Shown here: positions 17,625 to 26,265 of the stretch, in pieces
How the letters are laid out: each line of letters begins with the position of its first letter
Position numbering within the stretch: position 1 is the first letter of the stretch
Source: Halorubrum rutilum
GTDB lineage: Archaea; Halobacteriota; Halobacteria; Halobacteriales; Haloferacaceae
Direction of reading: 5' to 3'
Length of the DNA: 64,000 nucleotides
Assembly: GCF_024494565.1 (NCBI RefSeq)
Contig: NZ_JANHDN010000007.1
Location: 62,001 to 126,000 of the forward strand
Made by a program: the position numbers and the translations under genes
The notes under the pieces: generated by a model
What the model was told of the DNA's origin: nothing
The model's input: only the letters and a program-made list of their open reading frames with translations
The model's database searches: none

Positions 17625-18314
17625 GTGCGCGACTCCCCCCTCGACGGCGACCTCTGGGCCGGCGTCCGCGACGTGTCGCCGCTCATGCTCGGCATCGTCC
17701 CGTTCGCCTTGGTCGCCGGCATCGCCGCGGTCGACGCCGGCCTCGGGCTCGCGGAGGCGGTCGGGATGTCGGTGATCGTGTTCGCCGGCGCCTCCCAGCT
17801 GGCCGCGCTCGACCTGCTCGGGTCGAACGCGCCGCTCGCGGTCGTCGTCGGCACGGCGGTCGTGATCAACGTCCGGATGGTGATGTACTCGGCCTCCATC
17901 GCGCCGCACTTCGCCGACTACGGCCGCCGCCTCCGGGCCGGCCTCGCGTACGTACTCACCGACCAGGCGTACGCCCTCTCGGTCGCGGAGTTCGACGAGA
18001 ACCCCGACCGGAGCCGGTGGCGCTACTACCTCGGCGCGGGGGCGTCGCTGTGGGTCGTCTGGCAGGTCGGGACCGTCGTCGGCGTCGTCGTCGGCGCCGG
18101 CGTCCCCGACGCGTGGGGGCTCACGTTCGCGGTGCCCCTCGTCTTCCTCGCGCTCCTCGTCCCCGCGATGAAGGACCGCCCGACCACCGCGGCCGGCGTC
18201 GCGGGCGGCGCGGTCGCGGTCGTCGCGGCCGGGCTCCCGCTGAACCTCGGCCTGCTCGTCGGGTCTGTCACCGGCATCGCCGTCGGCCTCGCGGCGGAGG
18301 TGAGCGAGGCGTGA
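17625..18314 (+). CDS. azlC: Branched-chain amino acid exporter, large subunit (AzlC family)
   Basis: A 229-residue polytopic membrane protein of the AzlC/LIV-E family, which with AzlD exports branched-chain or related amino acids. Hydrophobic segments and family blocks (DVSPLMLGIVPFALVAGI, VIVFAGASQLAALDLLG, VVINVRMVMYSASIAPHF, YVLTDQAYALS) are evident. Translation probably begins at GTG 17625, one base after the trmJ stop. It overlaps azlD by 4 bp (GTGA), so the pair is translationally coupled. Confidence 0.92.
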   Translation: MRDSPLDGDLWAGVRDVSPLMLGIVPFALVAGIAAVDAGLGLAEAVGMSVIVFAGASQLAALDLLGSNAPLAVVVGTAVVINVRMVMYSASIAPHFADYGRRLRAGLAYVLTDQAYALSVAEFDENPDRSRWRYYLGAGASLWVVWQVGTVVGVVVGAGVPDAWGLTFAVPLVFLALLVPAMKDRPTTAAGVAGGAVAVVAAGLPLNLGLLVGSVTGIAVGLAAEVSEA

Positions 18315-18664
18315 CGGGCGCACCCCCGGCCGCGGGCTCGCTCGGCGTCTGGCTCGCGATCCTCGTCATCGGCGCCGCGACGTACGGCTTCCGACTCTCC
18401 TTCATCCACCTGTTCGGACGGATCGACGAGGTGCCGCCTCGGATCGAGCGCCCCCTGCGCTACGTCCCGCCGGCGGTGCTCGCGGCGCTCGTCCTCCCCG
18501 ACCTGGTGACGCTCGGTCCCTCGGTCGGCGCGACGCTTCTCGACGAGCGGCTGATCGCGGGCGCCGCGGCCGGCGTCGTCGCGTGGCGCACCGAGAACGT
18601 CTTCGCCACGATCGCGGTCGGGATGGGCGTGCTGTGGCTGTTCCGGTTCGTCGTCTTCGCGTGA
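18311..18664 (+). CDS. azlD: Branched-chain amino acid exporter, small subunit (AzlD family)
   Basis: A 117-residue protein with four predicted membrane segments, the partner of AzlC. Family features are ILVIGAATYGFRLSFI at the N-terminus, a conserved RYVPPAVLAALVLPDL block and the C-terminal VIAGAAAG-like/WRTENVFATIAVGM region. The GTG start at 18311 overlaps the azlC stop. Confidence 0.9.
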   Translation: MTGAPPAAGSLGVWLAILVIGAATYGFRLSFIHLFGRIDEVPPRIERPLRYVPPAVLAALVLPDLVTLGPSVGATLLDERLIAGAAAGVVAWRTENVFATIAVGMGVLWLFRFVVFA

Positions 18665-18737
18665 GGCGCTCGGCTCGACCCGGCCCGCCCAACCCCGTTT
18701 GATCTAACCTTGCCCAGCCCCAACCTGCACGGCGCCC

Positions 18738-19104
18738 TCACTCGATCCGGTCCGGGTACCGCCGGGCCAGGAGCGCGACCGCGACCGCGCAGAGCCCGGC
18801 GAACGGCACCGCGGTCGCGACGCTCACGAGGTCGCGAGCCGGGGGCACGGAATACGAGACCGCGGCGGCGACGAGGACCGTAGCCGAACGCGGCGGTCCC
18901 GAGCAGCGCCGGCCGCGCCCGCGGCGACCGCCAGAGCGACGTCCGCGTCGCGGCCCCGGCGACGACCCCCGCCGCGATCCCGACCGGGAGGCCGACGAGC
19001 GCGGAGAAGGCGATCCGGGCCGAAAGCGCCTCGGTGAGGGCTCCGGCGACGACGAGGAACGTCGCGATGGCGACGCCGACCGCCGCCGGGAGACGAGCGT
19101 TCAT
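18738..19104 (-). pseudogene. Membrane protein gene with a single-base frameshift
   Basis: The frame opens at ATG 19104 (MNARLPAAVGVAIATFLVVA) and runs as a typical polytopic protein to AALLGT-like/AAFGY. At about 18878-18882 (minus strand GGCTACGGTCC) the frame turns into an Arg-rich shadow, while the neighbouring frame continues with VLVAAAVSYSVPPARDLVSV to a TGA at 18738. Removing one G restores about 121 residues with roughly four membrane spans. It is either a recent pseudogene or a sequencing error. No family recognised. Confidence 0.65.
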
Positions 19105-19166
19105 GCGCGGCCGAACGACGGCTCGCCGCTTAAACTTCGCGCCGGGACCCGACCGCGAGCGACGGC

Positions 19167-19484
19167 CTACCGGTCGCGCTCGGCGACGCGGTCCGCGGAC
19201 GATCCCTCGCGTTCGGCGGCGGCCCCGAACCCGGACTCCCTCTCGACCTCGCGCTCCCGGGCGTCGGCGATGCGCTGGGCCGCGTCGGCGAGCGCGTCCA
19301 GGGCGGCGAACGTGCGGTACGAGAGGTAGAGGCCGACCGGGAGCAGGACCCCGACGACGACCCCGAGCAGGAACTGCGCGACGATCAGGACGGAGTAGAC
19401 GAACGTCAGGAGGGCCACGGTCGCGACGACCGTCCCGATACGGGTTCGGAGGGCCTCGGCCGGCGAGAGCGGGTCGTGCGCCAT
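19167..19484 (-). CDS. Small haloarchaeal membrane protein
   Basis: A 105-residue protein with two hydrophobic segments (about 16-38 and 40-56: VVATVALLTFVYSVLIVAQF, LGVVVGVLLPVGLYLSY) and a charged C-terminal helix (about 62-105) rich in Ala, Arg, Glu, probably cytoplasmic. It has no recognisable domain. It follows the AOR gene on the same strand after 77 bp and may be cotranscribed. Confidence 0.62.
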   Translation of the reverse strand: MAHDPLSPAEALRTRIGTVVATVALLTFVYSVLIVAQFLLGVVVGVLLPVGLYLSYRTFAALDALADAAQRIADAREREVERESGFGAAAEREGSSADRVAERDR

Positions 19485-19561
19485 ACGCGTCGCTACCGGC
19501 GTGAATCACTTAAAAATGAATGCGAGCGCCGGCCGAGCGTCCGCGCCCGCGACGCGGTCGC

Positions 19562-21493
19562 TCAGTCGTCGGCCGGGGCCGCGGAGTCGCCGGCGGAGAC
19601 GCCGGTGCCGGGTCCGACGTCGATGCCGAGCTCGTCGAGCTTCTCGTCGGGCACGACGCCGTCGACCCAGCCGCGGGTCTCGTAGTACTCGGCCTTCATC
19701 TCGTCGAGCTCGACCAGTTCGCCCTCGCTGGCGCCCGTGCCGGGGATGGCGTCCGGGTGCCCCTCGATGAAGCGGTTCGGCAGCGTGTCGTCCGCGCCGT
19801 CGAAGCCGGCGAGGTTGTTGTAGTAGCGTTCGAGGTTGTAGACGCGCTCGCCGGCCTCGAACAGCTCGTCCTCGGTGACGTCGCGGCCGGTCACGCCGTT
19901 GTACTGGAGCACGTACTCCTCGATCCCCTCGGCGAAGGCGCTGAACTTGCAGATGTCGAACGAGTCCGACACCGCGTGCAGGTCCTGGAAGGTGGCGGTG
20001 AGCTCGCCCTTGCCCTCCCACTCGTACGGGTCGACCTTCTCCGGAATGCCGAGGATCTCGGCGGCGGGCGTGTAGCCGCGCAGGTGACAGGCGCCGCGGT
20101 TGGAGGTCGCGTACGCGATCCCCATCCCCTTCATGCAGCGCGGGTCGTAGGCGGCCATCGTCTGGCCCTTGACCGAGAGCTTGTTGCCGTGCGCGTCCTT
20201 CGCGTCGGCGACGCGCTCCGGCCCCTCCGCGAGGAGGTCGCCGAGGTCCGAGGAGCGGTGCCCGATCTCGTCGATGAGGTCGATCATCGCCTCGGAGTCG
20301 CCCCAGTCGATGTGGCCCACGTCGTCGAGCTTGCCCTCCTCGCTCATCTCCATCGCCATCGCCATCATGTTGCCGGCCTCGATGGTGTCGACGCCGAGGT
20401 CGTTACAGCGCTGGAGCAGCAGCGCGATCTCGTCGCGGTCGGAGTGGCCGGAGTTCGGGCCGAGCGCCCACGCGGACTCGTACTCGTACGACTCCGTGCG
20501 GACGTTCATGTCCTGGCCCTTGTGCGTGACGTTGACGTCGACCTCCTTCTTACACGCCACCGGACAGGAGTGGCACGTCGGCTCGTCGACGAGGATGTTC
20601 TCGCGGACGTTCTCGCCGGAGACGCGCTCGGCCTCGATGTCGACGCCCTCGGCGTCGTGGTACGCCTCGGTCGAGGTGTACTTCGCGTTCTTCGACGGGA
20701 GGCCGTCCATCTCCTCGGTCGCGTTCATCAGGACGTTCGTCCCGTACATCGAGAGCCCGCCCTCGTTGGGCGCGGTGACGTCGGACTCGCGGATGACCTC
20801 CATCGCCTGCTGGTACCCTTCCTGGAACGTCTCCGGGTCGGCGGGCTTCGGCATGTCGGTCCCCGACTTCACGACGACCGCCTTCACGTTCTTCGCGCCC
20901 ATCACAGCGCCCGTGCCGCCCCGACCCGAGGCGCGGTCGTCCTCGTTGATGACGCAGGCGTAGCGGACGCCGTTCTCGCCGCCCTGCCCGATCGCCATCA
21001 CGGAGAGGTCCCGGCCGACCTTCCCGTCGACCTCCTCGCCGATCTGGTCGACCGTGTCGTGGACGCCCTGACCCCAGAGGTGCGAGGCGTCGCGCACCTC
21101 GACCTCGCCGTCCTCGACGAGCAGGTAGACGGGCTCGTCGCTCTCGCCGTCGAGCAGGATCCCGTCGAGCCCGGCCCACTTGAGCCGCGCGCCGGACCAG
21201 CCGCCGTGGTGCGAGTCGGTGACGGTCCCCGTGAGCGGGGACTTCGTCACCAGCGCGATGCGGCCGCTCATCACGGTCTGGGTCCCGGTGAGGGGGCCCG
21301 TCATGAACGCCAGCCGGTTGTCCGGTCCCATCGGGTCCACGTCCGGGCCGGCGTCGAAGACGTACTTGACGCCCAGCCCGCGCGCGCCGATGTACTTCTT
21401 CGCGTCCTCGTCGTCGATACCGCGGTACTCGACCGCCTCGTCACCGAGGTCGACCTGTGCAACTCGGTCCCTGTAGCCGCCCATTTCAGTCAT
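19562..21493 (-). CDS. aor: Aldehyde ferredoxin oxidoreductase (tungstopterin enzyme)
   Basis: A 643-residue AOR-family enzyme that oxidises aldehydes to acids with ferredoxin as acceptor, using a tungsto-bis-pterin and a [4Fe-4S] cluster. Cluster ligands are visible in CHSCPVACKKEV (C-x2-C-x3-C, near residue 300), and a later Cys is in FDICKFSAF. GSGRGGTGAVMG-type pterin loop appears as ASGRGGTGAVMGAKN. The start at ATG 21493 (MTEMGGYRDRVAQVDL) matches the usual haloarchaeal N-terminus; ATG 21508 five codons upstream is an alternative. Its substrate aldehyde is unknown; ferredoxins lie elsewhere in the window. Confidence 0.93.
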   Translation of the reverse strand: MTEMGGYRDRVAQVDLGDEAVEYRGIDDEDAKKYIGARGLGVKYVFDAGPDVDPMGPDNRLAFMTGPLTGTQTVMSGRIALVTKSPLTGTVTDSHHGGWSGARLKWAGLDGILLDGESDEPVYLLVEDGEVEVRDASHLWGQGVHDTVDQIGEEVDGKVGRDLSVMAIGQGGENGVRYACVINEDDRASGRGGTGAVMGAKNVKAVVVKSGTDMPKPADPETFQEGYQQAMEVIRESDVTAPNEGGLSMYGTNVLMNATEEMDGLPSKNAKYTSTEAYHDAEGVDIEAERVSGENVRENILVDEPTCHSCPVACKKEVDVNVTHKGQDMNVRTESYEYESAWALGPNSGHSDRDEIALLLQRCNDLGVDTIEAGNMMAMAMEMSEEGKLDDVGHIDWGDSEAMIDLIDEIGHRSSDLGDLLAEGPERVADAKDAHGNKLSVKGQTMAAYDPRCMKGMGIAYATSNRGACHLRGYTPAAEILGIPEKVDPYEWEGKGELTATFQDLHAVSDSFDICKFSAFAEGIEEYVLQYNGVTGRDVTEDELFEAGERVYNLERYYNNLAGFDGADDTLPNRFIEGHPDAIPGTGASEGELVELDEMKAEYYETRGWVDGVVPDEKLDELGIDVGPGTGVSAGDSAAPADD

Positions 21494-21593
21494 GTAATGC
21501 TCGTTCATTATAGAAGGACCGTAGCCTGTTAGGTGTTCACCTCCGGATGAAACCGATATCAATTACGTCGGGGTGGCTCAATCGCTGCCCTGG

Positions 21594-21602
21594 TATATAA
21601 AC
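21594..21602 (-). promoter_or_regulatory. TATA element between AOR and VanZ-like genes
   Basis: The plus strand reads TATATAAAC (minus GTTTATATA). On the minus strand it lies about 100 bp upstream of the AOR start codon, implying a leader of roughly 75 nt; on the plus strand it would serve the VanZ-like gene with a similarly long leader. A short symmetrical AGGTG-TT-CACCT element at 21530-21541 lies between it and AOR. Confidence 0.4.
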
Positions 21603-21787
21603 GACGACCGCGACCGGCGGGGAGAAAAATCGGGGACCGAAGCGAGATCGAACAGTTTTAGGCCGGCCGAAAACGAGAGTACTTCCGAGCGGTTTCGACC
21701 GGACGACGGGCCGGACCGACGGTGTCGGGTCGGACGCGACGCCGCCGGTCCGTGAGCGCTAACCCCGCGGGGCGCGAACCGGTGCGC

Positions 21788-22270
21788 GTGACCGGGACCG
21801 ACGACGACCGCGCCGAACCCAGCGCCGGCCGGGCCGCCGTCGGGTTCGCGCTGGCGGTCCTCGTCGCGTCGACGCTCCCGGTGTCGTGGGCCGCGCGCGC
21901 CGTCGACGCGGTCGGTCGCGTCGTCGGTGCGGTCGGCGGGGGTGACGCGGTGGGGCGGGGCGACCCGCTCGGCGGGGGCGGCGGAACGCTCCCCGTCGAT
22001 ATCGGCCTCACCGACCCCTTCCACCTCGTCGGCTACGCGGTCCTCACCGTTCTCGCGAGCCGCGCGATCGGCCGGGGACGGCGGGGACTCCCCCTGGCCG
22101 CCGGGGCGGCCGTCGCGTTCGGGTTCGGGATCGAACTCGTCCAGGCGCCGATCCCGTGGCGGTCGTTCGCGTGGGGCGACGCCGCGGTCAACGCGGTCGG
22201 CGCGGGGCTGGGAGCCGCGGCGGTCGTCGCGGCCGCCGCGCTTCGAGAGATCGCCGGCGAGCCCCGATGA
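21788..22270 (+). CDS. VanZ-like membrane protein
   Basis: A 160-residue protein with about four membrane segments. The VanZ signature is seen as HLVGYAVLTVLASRAIG (about 80) followed by FGFGIELVQAPIPWRSFAWGDAAVNAVGAGLG (about 115-145), the conserved E-x2-Q and D-x3-N pattern. VanZ relatives are of unsettled function in archaea. GTG 21788 (VTGTDDDRAEPSAG) is chosen to avoid an Arg-rich extension; GTG 21722 would add 22 residues. RaSEA follows 37 bp later on the same strand. Confidence 0.75.
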   Translation: MTGTDDDRAEPSAGRAAVGFALAVLVASTLPVSWAARAVDAVGRVVGAVGGGDAVGRGDPLGGGGGTLPVDIGLTDPFHLVGYAVLTVLASRAIGRGRRGLPLAAGAAVAFGFGIELVQAPIPWRSFAWGDAAVNAVGAGLGAAAVVAAAALREIAGEPR

Positions 22271-22307
22271 CGACACGGCTTTACGCGCTCGACCGCTTCT
22301 TCCGGTA

Positions 22308-23402
22308 ATGAGTAAGCCGAGCCCCGACGCGTACGAGCAGGGGCGCGGGATGGACGCGCACAACGCCGTGATGCGCGACATCCGCGCCGAGCGCTCGGAG
22401 ACGTACGACCCGACGCAGCCGACCCGCGTCTGGATCGACGAGGACAACACGCCCGACGGCGTGGTGAACTCCCTCACGATCATCCTCAACACCGGCGGCT
22501 GTCGGTGGGCCCGCGCCGGCGGCTGCACGATGTGCGGCTACGTCGCCGAGTCGGTCGAGGGCGGCAGCGTGAGCCACGAGGCCCTCATGAACCAGATCGA
22601 GGTCTGTCTCGACCACGAGCGCGAGGAGGCGGACGCCCCCGCCGAGCTGATCAAGATCTACACCTCCGGCTCGTTCCTCGACGAGCGCGAGGTCCCCGCG
22701 GAGACCCGCCGGGCCATCGCCGAGACGTTCGTGGACCGAGACCGGATCGTCGTCGAGTCGCTGCCGGACTTCGTGAGCCGGGAGAAGATCGGCGACTTCG
22801 CCGATCACGGGATCGCGACCGACGTGGCGGTCGGGCTGGAGACGGCCACCGACCGGGTGCGGCACGACTGCGTGAACAAGTACTTCGACTTCGCCGACTT
22901 CGAGGACGCCTGCGCCGAGGCGGCCGCGGCCGACGCCGAGTTCGACGCGGCGGTGGGGATCAAGGCGTACCTCCTCATGAAGCCGCCCTTCCTCGCGGAG
23001 CCCGAGGCCGCCGCCGACATGGTCGACTCGATCCGGCGCTGCGCCGACGTCGACGGCTGCCACACCGTCTCGATGAACCCGACGAACGTCCAGCGCTACA
23101 CGATGGTCGACGAGCTGTTCTTCGAGGGCGGCTACCGGCCGCCGTGGCTCTGGTCGGTCGCGCACGTCCTCGAAGCGACGGCCGACGTCGACGCCATCGT
23201 CGTCTCGGATCCCGTCGGACACGGCTCCGACCGCGGCGCGCACAACTGCGGCGAGTGCGACGACCGCGTCCAGACCGCGATCAAGGACTTCGACAAGCGC
23301 CAGGACCCGAGCGTCTTCGACCAGGTCTCCTGCGACTGCGAGGCGACGTGGGAACACGTGATGGCGGCGGAGACGAGCTACAACATGCCGCTGGCGCGGT
23401 AG
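22308..23402 (+). CDS. raSEA: Archaeosine synthase radical SAM subunit RaSEA
   Basis: With ArcS, RaSEA converts the lysine adduct of preQ0 in the D-loop (position 15) of tRNA to archaeosine. The 364-residue protein has a radical-SAM-like cluster motif in GGCRWARAGGCTMCGY (three cysteines, C-x7-C-x2-C, about residues 64-75), followed by IKIYTSGSFLDE and GLETATDRVR, typical of Elp3-like/MiaB-like barrels. A C-terminal HNCGECDDRV and VSCDCEATW adds further conserved cysteines. arcS and tgtA are not in the window. Confidence 0.9.
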   Translation: MSKPSPDAYEQGRGMDAHNAVMRDIRAERSETYDPTQPTRVWIDEDNTPDGVVNSLTIILNTGGCRWARAGGCTMCGYVAESVEGGSVSHEALMNQIEVCLDHEREEADAPAELIKIYTSGSFLDEREVPAETRRAIAETFVDRDRIVVESLPDFVSREKIGDFADHGIATDVAVGLETATDRVRHDCVNKYFDFADFEDACAEAAAADAEFDAAVGIKAYLLMKPPFLAEPEAAADMVDSIRRCADVDGCHTVSMNPTNVQRYTMVDELFFEGGYRPPWLWSVAHVLEATADVDAIVVSDPVGHGSDRGAHNCGECDDRVQTAIKDFDKRQDPSVFDQVSCDCEATWEHVMAAETSYNMPLAR

Positions 23403-23574
23403 GGGGCCGATCGATCCGGAACGACGGTGACAGAACCGATCAGTTCGATTCGAATCCCTGAAACGGTCGTTTTCTTTCGGCACGAATATCGACGCGCTTC
23501 CGGGTTATAATTCGGAATATACCGAACGATCAGGCCGGACAAGACCCATATACGTCGGGACGGTACGGATAGGT

Positions 23575-23778
23575 ATGAACGCAGTCGCCAGCGGTCCCCG
23601 GTCGTCCCCCCGGAAGTCGGTCCTCTTCTGTGCGGAGTGCAGCTTCCAGAGCCCCGTCTCGGAGGGGTGGCTCGTCGTCAGCGACGGCGACGCGCGCACC
23701 ATCGTCTGCCCCGAGTGCGGTCACGTCGCGGACCACCGCACGGAGCGGTCCGCGCCGTCGCCGAAGCGCGCGGACTGA
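23575..23778 (+). CDS. Small zinc-ribbon protein
   Basis: A 67-residue protein with two CxxC knuckles, FCAECSFQSPV (about 18-28) and VCPECGHVADHR (about 44-55), spaced as a rubredoxin-like zinc ribbon. Small two-CxxC proteins are abundant in haloarchaea. A TATA-like TATA at 23549-23553 is about 25 bp upstream of the ATG, suggesting a leaderless message. Function is unknown. Confidence 0.75.
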   Translation: MNAVASGPRSSPRKSVLFCAECSFQSPVSEGWLVVSDGDARTIVCPECGHVADHRTERSAPSPKRAD

Positions 23779-23816
23779 GCGGTCCCCGGTCGACGTCCGA
23801 CGGTCGGTCGTCCTTC

Positions 23817-24656
23817 CTACCCTCGCTCCGGTGCCCGCTCCGCGAGCACCGGGATCTCGTCCAGCCGCTCCGGGTCGAGCGCGGTCCAGTCGATCCCGCT
23901 CGGCCGGTCGTACGGCGTCTCGGTCCGGACCGTTCGCTCCGGCGTGACGATCAGGTCGAGCGGTACGTCGTGCGCGTCCGGTTCGGGACGGTCCGCGCCG
24001 TCCGCCACGGGAGAGTCCGGACCGTCGATCACGGACAGCTCGTGGACCGTGGTCGCGACCGTCGTGTCGGCGTCGCCGGACTGCGTCCGGCTTTCACCGG
24101 GCGACGCCCGGTCGCCCGAGGGACGCTGTCCCTCGCTGCCAGAGGCGCGCTGCGCCTCGCTGCCGACGGCGTCGAGCTCGCTGAGCACGCCCCACTCCAG
24201 GTCGCTGTACCCCTCGCCCTTCCCGATCCGGGCGCCGTCGGTCGTCACGCCGACGGAGCCGGCGACCACGAGGTCGACGCGGGGAACGTCCCCGGGTCCG
24301 ACCGGCGTGCCGTACTCGGAGATGCCGGAGACCGTCGTCGCGTCGTCGATCTCCTCGGGCGGTATCTCGGCCGGATCGAGACGGAGGAAGGGGTCCGGGT
24401 CGCGGAGCCGCGGCTGCGCGACGTACACCGTCTTGCCGGCGCGGAGCGCGGCGCGCCTGACCGGGAGCTGGGGCGCGTCGGGGTTGCACTTGAGCGTCTC
24501 GGCGCCGGCCCACTCGTCGGTCGCGGTCAGTCGCTCGCACGCCGCGTCCGCGCCCGCGAAGTTCGGGATCCGGTCGTGCGGCGGGAACGGGAACCGCGCC
24601 TGGTCGCCCGCCTCGAAGGCGTCCCAGACGGCCTCGCGGACGGCCTGTTTGTCCAT
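23817..24656 (-). CDS. 5-formyltetrahydrofolate cyclo-ligase family protein with in-frame insert
   Basis: A 279-residue protein of the MTHFS family, which would convert 5-formyl-THF to methenyl-THF using ATP. Visible parts are MDKQAVREAVWDAFEAGDQARFP, the nucleotide/substrate segment VKCNPD-like LKCNPDAPQLPVRRAAL, and GKGEGYSDLEWGVLSEL (about 168-184), the family's G-x-G-x-G-Y-x-D-x-E/R loop. Directly after it comes a low-complexity stretch (about 188-215, SEGQRPSG type) encoded by three hairpins. The family also contains non-enzymatic relatives, so activity is uncertain. Confidence 0.78.
   Translation of the reverse strand: MDKQAVREAVWDAFEAGDQARFPFPPHDRIPNFAGADAACERLTATDEWAGAETLKCNPDAPQLPVRRAALRAGKTVYVAQPRLRDPDPFLRLDPAEIPPEEIDDATTVSGISEYGTPVGPGDVPRVDLVVAGSVGVTTDGARIGKGEGYSDLEWGVLSELDAVGSEAQRASGSEGQRPSGDRASPGESRTQSGDADTTVATTVHELSVIDGPDSPVADGADRPEPDAHDVPLDLIVTPERTVRTETPYDRPSGIDWTALDPERLDEIPVLAERAPERG
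24099..24158. repeat. Three tandem perfect hairpins inside the cyclo-ligase gene
   Basis: Consecutive perfect inverted repeats: GGGCGAC/GTCGCCC (24099-24117), GAGGGAC/GTCCCTC with loop GCT (24118-24134), and GAGGCGC/GCGCCTC with the same GCT loop (24142-24158). The spacer CTCGCTGCC follows the second and third hairpins. They encode the low-complexity SEAQRASG and SEGQRPSG peptide. Confidence 0.85.
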
Positions 24657-24783
24657 GCCGGACGGAGGGCGCGGGGCGACAAGTAGGCGACGGACGCGAG
24701 GTCGACGCGGATCGGCCCCGATCTCGACTGACGCGACGGTGCGTCGTCGGCGAGACGGCGGGCCGTCGGCGACCGTGTCGCCG

Positions 24784-24793
24784 TTTTTATATA
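24784..24793 (+). promoter_or_regulatory. Promoter of the DUF4013 gene
   Basis: TTTTTATATA lies 24-33 bp upstream of the ATG at 24817, the spacing expected for a leaderless or near-leaderless haloarchaeal transcript. Confidence 0.6.
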
Positions 24794-24816
24794 TCAGATC
24801 GGTGTTGGGTCGGGAT

Positions 24817-25533
24817 ATGATCGAAGACGGGCTGTCGTATCCGATGCGCGAGGACTGGGTCGGGCGGATCGTCATCGGCGGCGTCCTGGGGCTGCTCTCG
24901 GTGCTCGTGATCCCGACGTTCGCCGTCTTCGGCTACCTCGTCAGGGTGCTGGAGCGGACCGTGGCGGGCGACGACGTGCCGCCGGCGTTCGACGACTGGG
25001 GCGACCTGCTGGCGAAGGGCGCGGTCGGGGTGCTCATCGCGCTCGCGTACTCGATCGTTCCCCTCGTCGCGTACGGGATCGTCGTCTCGGTGGTCGTCGG
25101 GATCGGGTCCGGAGTCGGCGGCGATCTCGGCGCGCTGATCGGCCTCACCGGCGCGCTGCTCGCGGTGGCCTTCATCCCCGTGCTGTTCCTCATCTACTAC
25201 GCGGTCCCGGCGGCGCTCACGGCGTACGCGGTCCGCGGCGAGGTGAGCGCGGCCTTCGACGTGAGGCTCCTCAAGCCGACGCTGTTCAGCGCGGAGTACC
25301 TCCTCGCCGTGGTGATGCCGCTCCTGATCTCGGTCGGCGTCTTCCTCGTCTCCGTCGTGCTCATCGTGACTATCGTCGGCGCGGTGTTGGTCCCGTTCGT
25401 CCAGTTCTACGGCCAGGTCGCCGTGTTCCGGATGTTCGGGTCGGCGTTCGCGGCCGTCAACGACCGCATCGAGGGGCCGGCGGGCCCGGAGGACCCGGAG
25501 GGTCGGGCCGACGACGGCGGCGCGGCGGTCTGA
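24817..25533 (+). CDS. DUF4013 membrane protein
   Basis: A 238-residue polytopic membrane protein. The N-terminal block [23 protein letters not shown] followed by [14 protein letters not shown] and [16 protein letters not shown] is the DUF4013 signature. About six hydrophobic segments follow, with an acidic Gly/Pro-rich tail from about 220. DUF4013 proteins are common archaeal membrane proteins of unknown function. The gene has its own TATA box and stands between divergent cyclo-ligase and engB. Confidence 0.87.
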   Translation: MIEDGLSYPMREDWVGRIVIGGVLGLLSVLVIPTFAVFGYLVRVLERTVAGDDVPPAFDDWGDLLAKGAVGVLIALAYSIVPLVAYGIVVSVVVGIGSGVGGDLGALIGLTGALLAVAFIPVLFLIYYAVPAALTAYAVRGEVSAAFDVRLLKPTLFSAEYLLAVVMPLLISVGVFLVSVVLIVTIVGAVLVPFVQFYGQVAVFRMFGSAFAAVNDRIEGPAGPEDPEGRADDGGAAV

Positions 25534-25615
25534 CCGCGGCGACGTCGGCCTCGCAGTCCGGGGGCGACACGGCCACGACGCGCCTTTTAAACCGCTCAGT
25601 CGCCCATGGACGCCT

Positions 25616-26236
25616 ATGTTCGAAGACCGGCCGGACCGCGACGCCGAGGTCGTCCTCGTGGGGCGCTCGAACGTCGGGAAGTCCACGCTGATGCGCGAGC
25701 TGACGGGCCACGACTTCTCGACCGGCGGGAAGCCGGGCGTCACCCGGCAGCCGAACCACTTCGACTGGGCCAGCGAGGGCTTCATGTTCACCGACCTGCC
25801 CGGGTTCGGCTTCATGTCCGGCGTCGAGGAGGCGCACCGCGAGCAGATCAAGACGGACATCGTCCATTACCTAGAGGCGAACGCCGACTCGATCCTGGCC
25901 GGCGTCGTCGTGATGGACGGGAAGGCCGCCGTCGACATCATCGACCGCCACGCCGAGCGCGGAAATCTCCCCCACGATATCGAGATGTACGGCTTCTTGG
26001 AGGACGTGGGCGTCGAACCGATCGTCGCCGTCAACAAGACCGACAAGATCGACGACCTCGACGAGCGCCTCGACGAGATCTGCGACCGCCTGGGGCTCTA
26101 CCCGCCGTGGCAGCAGTGGTCGGACCGGATCGCGCCGATCTGTGCGAAGCGGGGCGATATCGAGGCGTTAGAGGAGTGCCTGCGAACGCGGTTCCACGAG
26201 CACAACCGCGACGACCTGCTGAAGTTCGTCTCGTAA
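25616..26236 (+). CDS. engB: Ribosome-associated GTPase EngB
   Basis: A 206-residue TRAFAC-class GTPase of the EngB/YihA family, linked to large-subunit assembly. Motifs: G1 GRSNVGKST (about 16-24), G3 DLPGFGF (about 60), G4 NKTD (about 139), with a G2-like TRQPNHF. The ATG at 25616 is followed by the typical short halophilic N-terminus. TTTTAAACC at 25585-25593 is a suitably placed promoter. Repeat copy D lies just after its 3' end. Confidence 0.93.
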   Translation: MFEDRPDRDAEVVLVGRSNVGKSTLMRELTGHDFSTGGKPGVTRQPNHFDWASEGFMFTDLPGFGFMSGVEEAHREQIKTDIVHYLEANADSILAGVVVMDGKAAVDIIDRHAERGNLPHDIEMYGFLEDVGVEPIVAVNKTDKIDDLDERLDEICDRLGLYPPWQQWSDRIAPICAKRGDIEALEECLRTRFHEHNRDDLLKFVS

Positions 26237-26265
26237 GTCGTCGTGTCTAATCGCAGAGTTGGTTG

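Noticed and set aside
24099..24158. Tandem hairpins considered as a CRISPR array or terminator
   Set aside because: The units are not identical repeats separated by unique spacers, and they lie in frame inside a gene body with conserved sequence on both sides.
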